From Apostichopus parvimensis (lineage: Eukaryota; Echinodermata; Holothuroidea; Aspidochirotida; Stichopodidae): a DNA stretch of 64,000 nucleotides. Location of the stretch: the NCBI GenBank assembly GCA_000934455.1, contig KN887163.1, positions 39,363-103,362 of the forward strand, read 5' to 3'. Within the stretch, counting starts at the first letter, position 1, and each line of letters opens with the position of its first letter. The notes beneath the pieces are model-generated. The model made no database searches and had not been told where the DNA came from. It saw only the letters and a program-made list of their open reading frames with translations. Both the position numbers and the translations under genes were made by a program. Positions 1-14,400 of this stretch are shown piece by piece.

Positions 1-988
1 GTCAAGATGTTTTTCAAATTAATTAATAAATTATTGTCTAATTCAATCCGGAGTTATGTACAGCTGACATGTCGGCATGTTTGACAACATTTGAATTCCA
101 CTGTACGACAGTTTCTGGCTAGACGCTGGCTGAAACCTATACAACTCTAAGAATTAATCGCTGAATGAGTCCAATGGCAATCATATGTGTACTGAAAGAC
201 TACTCGGAATCATTTTCCAACCGTCGGGAGATCGGTCGTTGCATCAGTCTCCGCGGAAAAAAATAAATTTCCTGTGACGCTATTGTGCTTTTAGGCTTTT
301 GTTGACCCTCTAACATCCCCCAGACTAACATATCAGATATGACAACTTTAAATCAATACATATGTTGTCCAAGTGGTTTTTCAACGACCTCGTCGCTGCA
401 GCGTGTTTGGAATTCCTGGTGATGGAGGGGAGTCCTGACTCGGATATACACACTGTCGTTGCAGGGCCGATCGCTATTACAGAACATGATAGCTTATAGA
501 CATGATAGTGGTTAGTACTCGTACACCATCAAACCATAATTCAAGTCAACTTTTTAAACATGTAAAGTACAGATCTATAAGCCGTCATACTCATACTCGA
601 GACGTGTAGCAAAGTGAGATGACTTTATAACGTATGAAATATAACTATATATAGTTATGGTCTGTATGCGAGTCGGTAACAGACTACGTGTGATAGCAAA
701 TTTATAATGCTGCTGTTTTGTCTCCACTTTAAAACCAACACAATTTGGTGTTATAGCACTGTACCATGAAAGAGCAGTTTAAAAGAAAGGTAGGATAGAA
801 ATGTGGCAACAGCAGCATTGAAAAGTTCTATATAAAAAAAATTAAAACGAAAACTTTGAAAGTTAATTTGCTAATGACAAAAACAAAATATTATACTTGT
901 GGGACTTTGTTAAAATTTTTATGTTGGACGAAACTGCTCATAACTTGTTGATTAAGAGTTTATAGTTAATTGTGTAATCACATATAAT

Positions 989-1073
989 AATAGAGGGAGG
1001 GGGGAGGGGACAAGGTGGGAAGAAGGTTAGGGGATGGGAGTAAAAGCAAAGGATTAGTGTGTAGGGAGGGGGG
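989..1073 (+). other. G-rich purine tract
   Basis: Several runs of three or more G (GGGAGGGGGGAGGGG, GGTGGG, AGGGAGGGGGG) within 85 bp; G-quadruplex potential on the plus strand. Confidence 0.6.
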
Positions 1074-1403
1074 TTGATCATAAACACTTTGCACTCTACT
1101 GGCAATACTTTTCTACACTGTTTTTAACTTTCAGATTTTTTCCTGCCCATTTTTTTAGTAGTAATTATAGCTAGAAGTCTCATTCATTAAAGATCCATTA
1201 TCTTTAAGCGACTGATACCGCCGATGAAGTTCCTCTCAGATTGACAAATTAAGTTTTACGATGTTTGCAATAAAACATCGTCCTCTGACAGAGTGTGCAA
1301 TGCTTCAAGGGGCAGATCGGTCTACCGAAGTAGAGATTACATAAATCGCTATAGAAACAATAGAGACACGGTGTGACTTTGACGTCTTCCAGATCTGTAA
1401 AAC

Positions 1404-1458
1404 ATTAAAGCAGCGTTCTCAAGTTTAAATCTTGATCAATTATTTCAGATGATATTTT
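1404..1458 (+). repeat. Diverged direct repeat pair, copy 1
   Basis: TTAAAGCAGCGTTCTCAAG followed by ATTATTTCAGATGATATTT. Recurs at 1691-1745 with a few changes; probably a fragment of a dispersed repeat. Confidence 0.6.
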
Positions 1459-1690
1459 CCAATACTTAAATCCCATCATGATGTCGGGAATAAATTAGCT
1501 TAAATAACCAATTTAATTTTCTTTTCAAATTTTGAATCCAAGGTAAACAAAAAAATAAAAAAAATCCAACTTTCTTTCTATGTGTGATTTACATGTGCTA
1601 TTGTTGTACTAGCATTACAAGTAGTTGGATGATAAAGTTTAAAACAGAATACTAGAAATTAAATATTCTCACTATAAGCTCAAGGGTTAA

Positions 1691-1745
1691 CCTTAAAGCA
1701 GCCTTCTCAAGGTAATTTTCGATAAATTATTTCAGATGATATTTG
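1691..1745 (+). repeat. Diverged direct repeat pair, copy 2
   Basis: TTAAAGCAGCCTTCTCAAG followed by AATTATTTCAGATGATATTT, matching 1404-1458. Confidence 0.6.
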
Positions 1746-3540
1746 GTCAAGTGAATATCTGTTGTTGTATTACTCACACAAAAAATGATCCTGTTATGTA
1801 AATTAATCCATTACAAAGCTTTAATAGGTTGTTCTTACTGTTTGTATATATTAAACATGTTTACATATTCATGAATATCATGAAAGTGGGCGTGATTATG
1901 TAAAACATGAGTTGAAAGTTAATGAAGTGCTGAAGATAAGTAATTAAGCAATGCATGTTTCTAATTAATCATGTCTATTGTGTAGTTAAGTGCACTCGAC
2001 AAGTCAGTGTTTGCTTATTGTTTGTTTGTTATTGTTATTTGTGTGTAACTTAAAGGGGTTGCACTACATAATATACAAAGGTACAATGTTAATTCCTGAT
2101 AGAATCAGCATGTACCTGCATTGAGTACAAAACATATTAAACAAGGACTTTAGTGACTACACTGACCAGGTTGAAGCAGTATTTCGTCCTCTACAAATCG
2201 ATACATGATGGCTAGTGTTCTTTGCAGAGAAGAGTAAGACCTGAGGCCATATTACGCCTGTCTGGAGAAGTTGTGCTGTCATAGTCAGAAGCTCGGGAAT
2301 ACAAGAATTGACGTTAAACTGTAAGTACGATAAAGTTACATTCACTTGGACCATAACTCGCCTCTATTAAGGTGACTGATATCGAAGAAGGTCAGTTGAA
2401 ACTTCAGTCAAGGTAGTGCCATGGCATCTAAACTTCACCAAAATGCAAATAACAGCTGGCATAAACTTGCAAACATGAAGTGAACATTAATGAGGACCTC
2501 AGCGGAAATGACTTCAAAATGGAGAAAGTAAACATCAGTTTGACCTCGACCCAAAAAAACTTGTTCCCAAACATAATCGAGATGGATTAACCTACATAAA
2601 ACAAATTTTCCACCAGTTAAAAAACCCTTCAGGGGCATCAAATATGAGAAGACGGAGGTACATCATATTTGTCATGACAATATGTGAACATTTATAACAT
2701 AGGCCTAAAAAAACAAAACAATTCTGTCAAGCATATTTGAGGTTTTGCTTTTAATATTATCCTTCTTCACAATTTGATGAGTTTTCAGTACTACATTAGC
2801 TCAAACAACTTATTAAAACCATAGCTTGTTGATTTAAGAATGATTTGTAAGCGGTTCAGTCATCCCTGTCAGTAATTAGTTTGGGAATTTGTAAAATTGG
2901 AAACAACCACATTGAAGCTGGATTCCTCAGAGGTACCCACAGCTGGCTGGGTTATTCATCTACAGTTCCTTCTAAGTCATGTATACATTCTTAAAGCAGC
3001 CTAGTTATAAAATTACTAAACTATGTCAACATATAGTTAACAACAATTTTAATACTTGAATAATATGTTCTTAATCAATCAGTTCCATGCTTGGGGTAAA
3101 AATAACATCGTACCTGGAGGTTTTTCAAGATTTATTTGTTCGATCAAACAAAAATAAACAACACTAATTGCTATACTGTATGTATATATTATAATGATGT
3201 ACATTTACAGCTGACAATTCAGGTTTCCCGAAAGGGAAAACAATGGAGTGACTCTCACCGACCTTGGAAAATTGAGAGGGGCAACACAGATTGCAAAGTC
3301 GGTAATTACTACAGTATTATGGTTAGATTAGTCCAACACGGCAGCATACAGAAACATTGTACTCAAAGCCGAAGCCAAAGCGAATTAATCAAGTCACACA
3401 TCCGGAGTCTATGAAAGCTAAGTTCTTCAATACCGCCCTCCTTACCTATTGCAGGGAAATATTTCACACTGTAGTTTTGAATCAAAAACGGAAGCAACGG
3501 AAGGGAAGGGGGAAACCTCCTGAAAACAAAGGTGGGAACC

Positions 3541-3745
3541 TTGCCCCCTAAACCGGAAATTCCAAAATTGCAAAAAAAGCCCGAAATTTGAACCAACAAA
3601 AGAAAATGAACCAAAAAAAAAACAAGCCGTGGCAATTCCAAAACCAAAAACCCTAAACCCGCAAGGTGCCTTAAAGAAATAAATGGAACCAAAACAAAAA
3701 AAATTCAATTCCGGAAAACAAAACCAAAATTAATGCAAATGCAAA
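3541..3745 (+). other. T-poor, A/C-rich low-complexity tract
   Basis: The plus strand is strongly A-rich with AAACC and AACCAAAA motifs and unusually few T residues (about 5 in 60 at 3601-3660). The open frames on the minus strand here follow from the composition. It may be degenerate low-complexity DNA or poor-quality sequence. Confidence 0.6.
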
Positions 3746-6599
3746 ACCAAGGGGAACCGGGAAGGGGTGGGGGGGGAGGAAACATAGATGGGTCTCCCCT
3801 GGGTATATCCGCTCAGATCTTTACCCTCCCAATGAACATGCTTGTCAAATTTAACTTGGATCAATTTAACCACATACATGTGTGATAATTTTCATACAGC
3901 TTGTGTACCCCCCCCCCCCTCTTTCTGTTCCTCCATACTTAGAAACTAAATTCCTTTACTGTGACATATTTATAAGTCATCATGCTATAAAGTTCTGGTA
4001 TATCTTTTATAAGAATTTAAGGCAAAATTAAATATGTTTTGTTTTCTATAGTACTTTAAAGTACAGTACAGTAGTTTCATGTATAATGTCGATAGAACTT
4101 GTATCAAAATACCATACTGTTCCATTAGTTTTTTTCACCTGACGATTCTTATAAAATCAACAAGCCAATACCTGCCGATCAATATTCTCTATTTGAACTT
4201 GAATCTACCAATACCATTCTATTCACCCTTACGGAGAAGTTATTGCGGCACTACCGGTGATTCTAAAACGATTATTTTCGTACAACTTTGATAATTTATG
4301 GGACACCAGACAACTGAGACACACACGTAGGCCTATATTAATACCGACATCTTGGAAAACTTTCTCTAAGTCTCACAAAACCCAAAGAAAATAAAGGGAG
4401 AACTTGGAATATAGTGTGCTTTCATTGGCTATCAATCCCAGCATAAACACTACCCCATTCGACTTCAACCTTTACTAAATAGATAAAATGTTGGTGAGGT
4501 TTGATTTACATTGTTAAAGTCGATAAAGTTGCTTTTTATAGTCCTGATGGAGATCACGAAAAGAGAAGGGAACAAAAGTAAAATGTGGGAGAATGGAATA
4601 TATATTGACAGAGTTAAATATGCGAAGTTGTTGAAAGGGGATACATCACTGTCAATGACAGGTGGCTTTAAAAACAAAATAAGGTTCAAGACTGATAGCA
4701 ACAATAATAACAATTAAAAATGAAAAAAAAAAGTTAAAAAAAATAAAGAGCCATGGCGTGAGCACATACCCGAGTACTGAATAATACAAAGTACAGTTTT
4801 GATGCTAATTGACAGAAGGCAGAAAGGGTGCAAAGAAGGAAGGGGTGGGGGGGGGGAGAAGAGAAGGGAGGAATATTAATATCTGAGGCATGTACATAGT
4901 ACACAGTAACCTGTGAAAGTTAGCCTCCCAATGGCCAAGTTTTTGCCTGGTGATTTCAGAGATCTATCTGAAATTGAATTTAATAGAAAGTGCAGTGACC
5001 ATTTGGCCACCTGGTCTGGCTGGCACCCTCTATGAAATCTTTCAACCCTCACACCTGTCCAACAATGAAGGCACTGATTGGAAACACCCACACTCTTGTG
5101 ATAGCTTTTCACATCCACTCATTTCTGAACTGAGAGAAGACAGTTATTCATTGTGTAAGGTTTTATATATTTTATATCTGAGTGATGTTTGCGGTCAGAG
5201 AACATGACTGGTCGTATAGTACCGCTAGAGGGCAACGTCTAACCCTGTCACCACCGTCATGTAACCTGCCACAAAAACACATCCTATACACTCCTAGTAG
5301 CACTGCTGCCTCTAAACACTGCGCTCCCAACCACCAAAGAAAACTGCCCCAGGACTTAGTAATTTCATCCAATTTTTGAAGATTTCCACTTTGGATTAGA
5401 TATAACCCCATCATCAGTTCTGATGTTCTGTAACGGAAGAGGATCAGAACCACAAGAGCCGATGAGGGGGAAAAAAAGGGGAAAAAAATGGTATTAACAT
5501 TTAATCGGCAGAGATGTAAGGATTGAGCAGAATTTGTGTTGTCAGTTCAGCCCATCAAAATAGATATATTTATGGTTAAAGGTGGCGTAGTTCATGCTAG
5601 ATTTAATGTTCCTAATACCTACTGTAGATCAAAATTATCAAATTTATTTAACAATTATTCTCAGATGTACTCAACAAAGATTCTCAAGTTTGCCAACATA
5701 AGCTGAGCCAAGGGTGAAAGGTCCCAGGTTAGAACCATTACTCAGGAAATAGATTCTATTGAGCACAATAAGGCCCTTAGTAAAAATAAACTAAAAGTTT
5801 TGTCAATCAATGTGATGAACCACAAAGGTGCTATATACAGCTGTATTCAATGCAAGCACACATCTGAAAAAAGTACAAAGTTTAGTGTTGTGCAAACCAT
5901 TTACATACTGCAAAGAAATGTCTCCATTTGATGGTCATCCTCTCCAAGAATAGTCATTTTCATGACTCCATCAGCTAATCAATGACCAATGGTGGGTGCT
6001 GGCTCAATTCTTAAATTTTACCCCCGACTGATGTAGGTAGGGGCATGAACGTTCAATGGAAGGGCCGGATGGGAATATCAGATTTAATAAAGGAAGGGTG
6101 TGGCCCTGGGGTCATCCAAACTGACTCCAAAGTTGTGATATCATACTGGGGCTAATAAAGTCAATAATTAGTTCTAACCTCAATGTTATGCTAATAAATA
6201 CTCTTTATTGTTTTTATTTATTTCTTTTTGTTTGAGGTTTAAAAGTGAGTGCACACCCATAGCAGGGGTCTAATGCTTCCCCGGGATGTATGTATCAAAT
6301 TCCCCCCGACTGTACCACCCCCCCCCCCAGACTGACAATAAAAGGTGATGGATGGGTTATTTGGTGTTATATCTCTTAGGAAAATCTATGCACATCCTTT
6401 CATGAAGGAAAATCTATAGCTGAAGTTGCTATCAATTAAGTTATTAACTGCTGCATCTATGTTCAGTGCGAATCAAAGAAAATTGCTTTTAAAACTTTTA
6501 CTGATTTTGGTACAGGCCCGGGAAAAGAGAAGTCTTAGCATGCTGAAGTGGATGGGAGAGGGGTCAGGCGGTACACCAGAGAGAAGGATGTGATTGTGC

Positions 6600-6687
6600 T
6601 TGATATACCCTTTGAAAGCGCCTTGAGCAGTGACTTTTGTTTACTGATTTGGCGCTATATAAGTCTCATTTATTATTATTATTATTA
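6600..6687 (+). mobile_element. LINE/SINE 3' tail (L2/CR1-like)
   Basis: The stretch carries AAAGCGCCTTGAGCAG, then TTGGCGCTATATAAGT, then a short (ATT)n array. This GCGCTATATAA plus triplet tail is the usual 3' end of L2/CR1-type LINEs and their SINEs in many animals. The 5' limit cannot be fixed; no reverse transcriptase is seen. Confidence 0.6.
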
Positions 6688-9141
6688 AAGCAGTAATCAG
6701 GGCTATACCCTGGTATAAAGAATTTGGTAAAGTGTATGCATATGCAAAGATGACCTATCAATTAACAGAATCGTTACTGAATCTGCTCAGTTCAACTGAG
6801 AAAAAAAGAACGTATCAATGGTTAAAAAGAAAAGAAAACACAAACGAATGGACAAAAATGAATAATTTAATTAGTAATTAATTAATGCGTCCATTTCAAT
6901 TTCAGAAAATTTTGTCACTATGCAAGTAAGATACTTTATGTATTAATATTTTCAATCATACATTTATGCATGAACCCAAAATTAGAATTTTTTTTTTGAA
7001 GTTGTCCTAAATACCTGACTATTCAAGATATATATGAACTTCATTATACAATTTTGATATTTTAGCCTAGAATGGTGTCCTAAATTTGCAAAAATCGACA
7101 CAAATAGCTGCTTTAACTCAGTGGCTATTGGTACAAGAACTTGTAATTTCTACAAAGACCTTCATAATCCATAAATCAAACAGTTTGAAGTGGTTATCGT
7201 CACTTTGATGTTATTACCACAAAAGTGACAAAACTCCATTTTGCACAAAATCCTTTCAAACGGATTTTCTTCTACCGATTATGAAAACACGCACCTTGAG
7301 AAATCACTTAAGTACAAACAGAGAGATTAATAAAGAAATAAGACTGCTGGCACAGGTGCGAAAAAGCTAAAATCCTAAATACGCTTTGAATGGAAGGAAA
7401 AATATGTTTCTTTGCATTCGTCGAAAAAAGAAAGAAAAAGGGCCCCGAGGATTTTATAATCCTTTGGAAAAGCCTGAAACGTTTTTTTGTAAAGAAACTG
7501 TAACGAATCCTTCAAGAGGAGCGTAATTAACTTCCGTGAGAACAAAGCTAACAATGCCATGGGTGCGTTTCTGGACATGAAAGGTGCTTATAGCCACCAG
7601 CAATGCCCCCACTATGAATACAAATGTTTGAATTTTTTGACCCAAACTTAAAGAGAAAGGGAGGGAAAGGTTAACGCATGATGTGTGTCTAACGAAGACT
7701 GACGTACGACGACATTCCGCGCCAAGGTAAAAAAAAGAGGCGACTTTGTCAGATAGAGAGAGGGAGACAGAGAGAGTTCAACAAATTCAAACCCGAACTG
7801 ACGAAAATAAAATAACAAAAATAGAATATATGTGATTTTAAAATTGCATCTCTGGTAGCAACAACCATTTGTCATTGCATACATTATTGACATGACATGG
7901 ACATGTAATCTGGGGGATGAACGCTACCACCTTGCACCCTCGTCAAGAATTTGAGGAAATGATAAAAACCTGGCTGTAAAATGAAGTGTGGGAAAGGCCA
8001 GTAGATCAAAAGGCTTTTAAACTGATAGATAATTGGAACTTGGTTCGTCTCTCTGTTTAAAGTTTAAAGAGATATTCTAATATTTTGAAAATGTAACTTG
8101 ACTCAATTTAAATGTAAAATGTTGAGGAACGGAATTTGGCTTTTAGTATTTAATATTTGTTATTACCTTTACCCGGTTCAAAACGAAAATCAACAAAAGG
8201 GTGATAATTTAATCGATAATGCACTCAGTCATAAATCTGCTACTTAATTGGTCAACTGTCACGGATGAAAAAATCTTTAAGACTCTGTTTATTGTGATGT
8301 CGGTTAGAATTCACAATTGTTCATCTCTGTCAGTTGGAAGTGCAACATTTTTGCAATTTTGGTCAACACTTAATTTCCTATGGGATAATTTCTGAGACGA
8401 TCGATCGATGTCATACTTTACTGTACTGTATGTTAAATGTCAACAGCCTTTGGTCTAGACCTCTTCGTCAGAAGAAATAATGTCTCCAAAAAGGTCTGTT
8501 AAGCTTCGTGGAGATTTAAAATCCAGTTTTTGACAGTTACAGTAATTTGACATCTGTGTTAAGGATTATTTTCAACCCATTGAAGCTGTCATCTTTGAAA
8601 TTGATCATTGTCCTGTGATACTGTCATGTTGATAAAAGGCTATATGTTCTAAAATCCAAACCGGTCCAAGTTTTTTTATTATTATTTGGTCTCTTTTTAT
8701 TTTCAAGAAGGGAAAAACAAAAAAACCAGGAGAGGGGATAAGATAGAGAGAGAAAGGAAAGATGAAAGAAAATGACCAAATATTTTTGGGTGCAAAAGGG
8801 TGTGAAATTGCATGCTGTTTAGGGTATGCCATTTCTTCATCACACCGCAGGTGCTTTGAAAGGGCTTGAGGATCATATCAAGTGATTACTTAATCCCTCT
8901 TTTGTTTTTAAGGAACGAGAACTCTCACCCCACAGTGTGTGAGTGATAAGGTTTTCACACCCCAGCTGTGAAGATGCTCGTTGGCAAATTTTTGTGAACA
9001 GGTAGTTCCTGCACGACCAACAGAAGGTATCAGGGAAAACAAAACACCAAGAAAGAACAATACAAACTAAAACAAAAGCCTGGTTTGTAGTTCTGTCACA
9101 TGTCAGAAACAATTAGATAGAGATGGATGGAAATGTTTGGC

Positions 9142-9173
9142 TGTATATATATATATGTATATATATATATATG
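9142..9173. repeat. (TA)n microsatellite
   Basis: About 15 TA units with one TG interruption. Confidence 0.9.
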
Positions 9174-12100
9174 ATGAGCTTGGTGTCACAAGAATTTATA
9201 CAGTACAGTATACCAGAAGTTTGTTCAGAGGTTTGAGAATATAGTATAACAAATAGATTTAAACGCAGTTAAATCTACTTTCTAGTATGGTGAGGCACCT
9301 TTAAAGATTCAACAAACAGCAATACCTATATTATCTTACAGTGCATAACTACTGTAACATAAATATCATCCAAAAGTTATTAAAATTTTCAAATCTCTCA
9401 CCATATTGTCCACGGGAACTTCCCGATGAACTCTATAGTTTTATACCTTGGGATGGGGGAGGGAGGGGGCACTGCAGGTAGTTTGAAATTGTTTGTCCTA
9501 CCCCCTCCCCTCACAATACCAACGTTAAACCCTCATATCCTGACTATGTTACCCATACATGGTAACAGTCGAGACATTGTCCCAGTGGGAGCACTGCCCA
9601 TATGTTAAAGTATTAGATGAATTCCTGTTATTTTACCGCTCTGGTTCCAAAGAACCAGAGTCAAGAGTTGACATGTATCTCTCTGCTAGTCTTTTACCTT
9701 TCTTTGTGAGATATTGTATTGAACTGTATTACAGTGGCCAAAGCTCTCCCCTCTTATAAAGAATCCATAATAAGGCCTAGGAATTATACTGCAATAAACT
9801 GGACAACATACTGCTTTAAGATTTGCTGGTTAACACAGATGGGCCACACACCTTTTGGAAGGTGGCATCTAAAGGGTATCTCTTCACCCTTCTTACATTC
9901 ATGTAAAACACATTGTTTACAAAAGGAAGTTGTAATGGAATGTTCCACCCACTGAAAACTTAGGTTGAAACTTAAAGGGGAAGACTATGTGAACACATCT
10001 TATATATAAATATTATGTTGAAGAAAATAAATTTGTCATACAGTAACCCCAAACTCAAACAAGCAAAACTGGAATTTATTGATTAGATTGCAATGATATT
10101 ACTTTGTAACAGACATATCAGTTTTTGACAGATAACAGCCAAGTGATGACAGTGTAATCGGTTGGCAAATTATTTTATCGGGCAATGTGGTTGTGACAGG
10201 CATTAATTTTTGACAGTGGTAAGGGGCTTTGAGATGGACTCATACACATGTAGCATCATGTAGCATCTGATTGATGTACCGTTAAGTGCCAAAGAAAGAT
10301 ACTTGCATATAGTTTTGCATCATATGAAATAACTATATTTAACAAATCCAATACAATTTTTGCATCCAGTAAAATTTATGTTACGAATATTGTTTTCTTT
10401 TCCTTCTCTTGTTCCAAACTAATTAGTTGAATTATCTCTTCTACTTGCTACAGCATCAGTCCATGGGCTTGAAATGCCACAATACTGTCATAACAAAGTC
10501 CCTACTGTTAGAAACAACATATATGCAACACAAGCAACCTACAATCTGTACATTGGAAAATTTTAACTCATCTGATCTCGTTTCTCACGTTCCTCTTTAA
10601 CCGAAGCCTTAGTAAAGTTACAGCAGGAATTCAGACAGATAATGGATCATTGGGGACATTTTTATGGTATCTTTTTGCTCTCCCTATGAAAGAGTAACTC
10701 TGTGGTTTTGTTACAGTTCTACATATTTTCTCCCATTTACTAGTCTTTTTTTTATCACCTTACCTACCGGTATCACCTCTTTCATTGTCACAACTAATGG
10801 CAGTAGAAGAGTAGCAGCCCTTTCATGACTTTTCAAATGACCAAGCATTTTGACCACTTGACCATTTCCTTTTAATTTACAAAACTACCTTTATTTTTAA
10901 AAATGCATTAAAATTAATGTCTTCTGTGTTAATAACAAGTATAATAAAACACTGTAGGTTTTCTTTGAAGTATGTTACCTCCACATTTTGCAACAGAATA
11001 TTTTTTATCATGCAGCAATGTTTTATGTCAAATACTAAAACAACAACAACATTAATTTGCCAAAAGAAATGTTTAAGGATATAATCTTTTCAGCAATTTG
11101 TCACAATATTGTTTTCTACTTAAAGTAATTTATTTAGACTGACCGCATCCCTATGATCAATATATATATTCTACTAATGCCCTACCACTTGCAACTTCCA
11201 ACAAAACCTTCATTCGTTCAGTATTTGTACAGTAAGCAATGCGTTATATATGATAGGTGAAGAAAGTTAAGAAACAACTAAATATTAGTAACCACATCAC
11301 TTGGATACCAATTTGATTTAAAGGCTTCTGGTTGTAACTTTTAATTTGTGGGAGGGGAGGGTTGAAATCAAGGTTGTTTTGTTAAAATATTCATTTATGA
11401 AATATTTCACACAAATCTTAATTTAGTTGAACCTGGGTTTTAACATGTCTAGCAGTGGATTAAATGAATGTAGAACACAAAAGTGAAAAAACAGCTTTCA
11501 TGTAAGTAAGTAATTAGGCTACATGAATGAAAGAGAATGGAGCACTCTCACTTTAACCAGTTAGATCATAAAACTGTTGAACTTTAAATGTATTTAGTGA
11601 CCGCTGTACCTAGCTTATAAACATCAAAATTCTGCAAGTGGCTTTTATAAATTACCACCTGAGTTACATGCCTATACCCGTATTGTAATGATTCTAAATA
11701 TGTCAGGTAGGTGGCAATTTTATTTGTGTCGTCATGGTAACATTCTCATATCTAAATTAGAGCTGGTTTCCGAGTATGTACTTAAGAGATATCCAACAGG
11801 GTTTCAAAATTTTGGGTAGAATGTGTTTTAAAGAGGTCTGGTTTAACTCAATTTTCAACACTACAGTAGGCTAATATACCAGTGTGATTAATGATAGTCA
11901 AAAGACAGGTAGATTTCTGTAAGTAAAATGTCATTTTTAAAATTTTGTACACAACATATATACCTCTGGTGTGACTATAGTGTTATCATTTTTTATTTGA
12001 GGGCTCCTCTGGAAAGCAGTGCTTCTGCACTGAGCAGGACTACCCTCATTAAACATGACAATAATAACAAAATGATAAAAAAATTGATCTTTTATCATTA

Positions 12101-14125
12101 AAGTGGTGGAAAACTTGTATAACACTTTGATTTGTAATATGATTCCATTCCATTGTATATGATTTGATTCGTTCACACAATTAAGTCACTTTGCATCCAA
12201 TTTAAGGCATGTAGACAAAAAGAAAGGTGGAGCAGCTGATGTCCTATGCAGCCCCCCTCCCCCACCCCCACCCCCACTCAGCATCTTACTTTTGACACCG
12301 TGCCTTATAGTCTGTCTTCATTCAAATAGACTATTTGAAAAATATGTGACTAGATGAAGTAATTAAGTCAGTATCCCAACCTACCAGCTGTGATACAGTG
12401 TTATAGGTATAATATTTTGAATGAGATACTGAAAAGTATGTTGCAACAAGGTTTCGATTGGTTTAGACCCTTTTTCAAATGATCAAAGGCTTTGATTATA
12501 AATATTATGATTTGTTACCTGAAGGACTGGCAAACCAAACCAAACATCACTCCATTTGCTAGAATGAGTTTGTTACATTGAGAGCTAAACCTGACTAACA
12601 TATATTTTTGAAAAAAAGTACATATATATTCCATATTTGTTGATATATCCTTCCTAATATGTCTTGAAGAATATTGCATAGTGATATGTCGATACACACG
12701 AAGTGAAGAAAAATACACAATTGAATACTTAACATAATTCACTAGTGTTTGTTTCACAAAGTTTAGGTACCCCCCTGGGTTCCTTTGTATTTAAACACAG
12801 ATTACGTTCCCTTATTCTAACCCGAATCCATAAATTGATAAAACAGCGCATTCACGATTATTTTTTTTTCTTTCTCGAATGTGCTGTGCAACAGTAAAGA
12901 AGATAAAAAAAATGCACACAAATATAATGTACATGTGTATTAAGTTGTGAAAAGTGGGATATAATCGGTTTGCTCAAATCTGACCACTTTTTTATTTAAA
13001 AGACTTTAGGATATATAATATATATATGCTGAAGGCGGCCAGTACATGTATGCTGTTTCACTTTAAGTGGAAGCCAGGACTTTTCTCACTGTGTTTTTTT
13101 CTTTGACCATGCAATCACGGAGCAGGCTTGAGGTAAAACCTTTTAGGTATGAACCCTCTCTTTGACCTTTTCACTTATAAAGATATTTTACTACCAGTAC
13201 AAGAGGGTTCACATAACAACTGGGGGTCCTCAATGGAGCGCACTCTCAGCCTGTTTGTAGAGAGAAGTCGACTCCGTGGAGACAGCATAAAACACCATCT
13301 TACCCCTATAGTGACAGCCAAGGAACTAGTCTTGATTAGTCCTGGGGGATAATTTTGTAAATTATAATCTCAGCGTGAACGGAACGATCATCAAACGGTT
13401 TCTGAAATTGGAGCTACGACCCAATGCAGAGGTGATGGTGTATGATGGTGATGGGTTTTCTACAGGTCGAACTATAGCGAAAAATCACCACCCCTTGTGT
13501 ACCGAACCAAATTTTCATCAATACCCAAATAATTCCAGTAATGTAGCCTAAATGGTACTGCAAGAACCACTGATATTTATTTATTGGTCAATAGTTCTTA
13601 CAACCGACCATCGATAGCTATAAGAGATCTCTGTGGATCGTGCAACCATTTGAATGTTCCCGTACAGCCTGCTTAAAGCACAGATCTGTAGCACAGTTGT
13701 CTTTGGTACTTGGGCAAGTGTCATACATAAATTACATTACATATTTCCCGAACCAGATGTTAAACCCCTACGTTCAGGGTTCGATTTGTTAGTGTAAAGT
13801 TGAATCAGACTTCATATTTTTTTTTTTAAATCCTGTGATGGACTAGGATGGAGGGAGGATCACTTGGTGTTTAATTTGTAATTTAAGCACCACTGGGGGG
13901 TTGACCGGGGATCAGTGCTGACCTTGAACTACCGTTGTTGTACCTCATAACGCACATTATCTGTCTCAATAGTAGTAGTAGCTACTGGCCTTGATAGCCT
14001 TAAATAGCAAATTTATTGTAGATTGACTCATTGATCCGATACAACAACAAAAATGTGTCTCACAAACTTTCAAGTATTTTAGAAACTTTGTTTCATTCCA
14101 TCGCTAAGATCTAAAGCTTTGCTCC

Positions 14126-14170
14126 TTATATATATGTATAAGAATATATATATATATATATATATATATA
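14126..14170. repeat. (TA)n microsatellite
   Basis: Two TA blocks separated by GTATAAGA. Confidence 0.9.
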
Positions 14171-14355
14171 GTCACATTCATACAACAATTCTGTGACACA
14201 GTTCAATACAAAAATGAATTGCCACCATGTTTTCCAGGAGGTATTGGCTTTCCAAATTATTCCCAACATGTTTGAATTTGCAATCGACAATTACTTGTCT
14301 CAGTATTTCGAATACTTTGAAAGCGACAGATAAATCCTTGTGGAAGACTGAGCAT

Positions 14356-14400
14356 GGGGGGGGGGGGGGGAGGGGTGGGGAGTGGGATGAGCAGGGGGCT
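14356..14400 (+). other. 15-G run within a G-rich tract
   Basis: A 15-base G run is followed by AGGGGTGGGGAGTGGG. Strong G-quadruplex potential; otherwise low-complexity. Confidence 0.8.

Larger units (their letters stand above)
1..6599. other. Gene-free stretch, left end
   Basis: No supported gene. It holds a diverged direct repeat pair, G-rich tracts (989-1073, 3735-3779, 4841-4856), a 12-C run at 3908-3919 and the T-poor tract at 3541-3745. All open frames are under 110 codons, overlap on opposite strands and resemble nothing I know. Confidence 0.6.

Noticed and set aside
5218-5236. CTCF-like motif CCGCTAGAGGGCAA.
   Set aside because: One short match in 64 kb is expected by chance and nothing nearby supports insulator function.
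8930-9026. Minus-strand stretch with acceptor GTGCAG and donor GGG|GTGAGAG.
   Set aside because: Splice signals look good but two reading frames are equally open and neither gives a recognisable domain.
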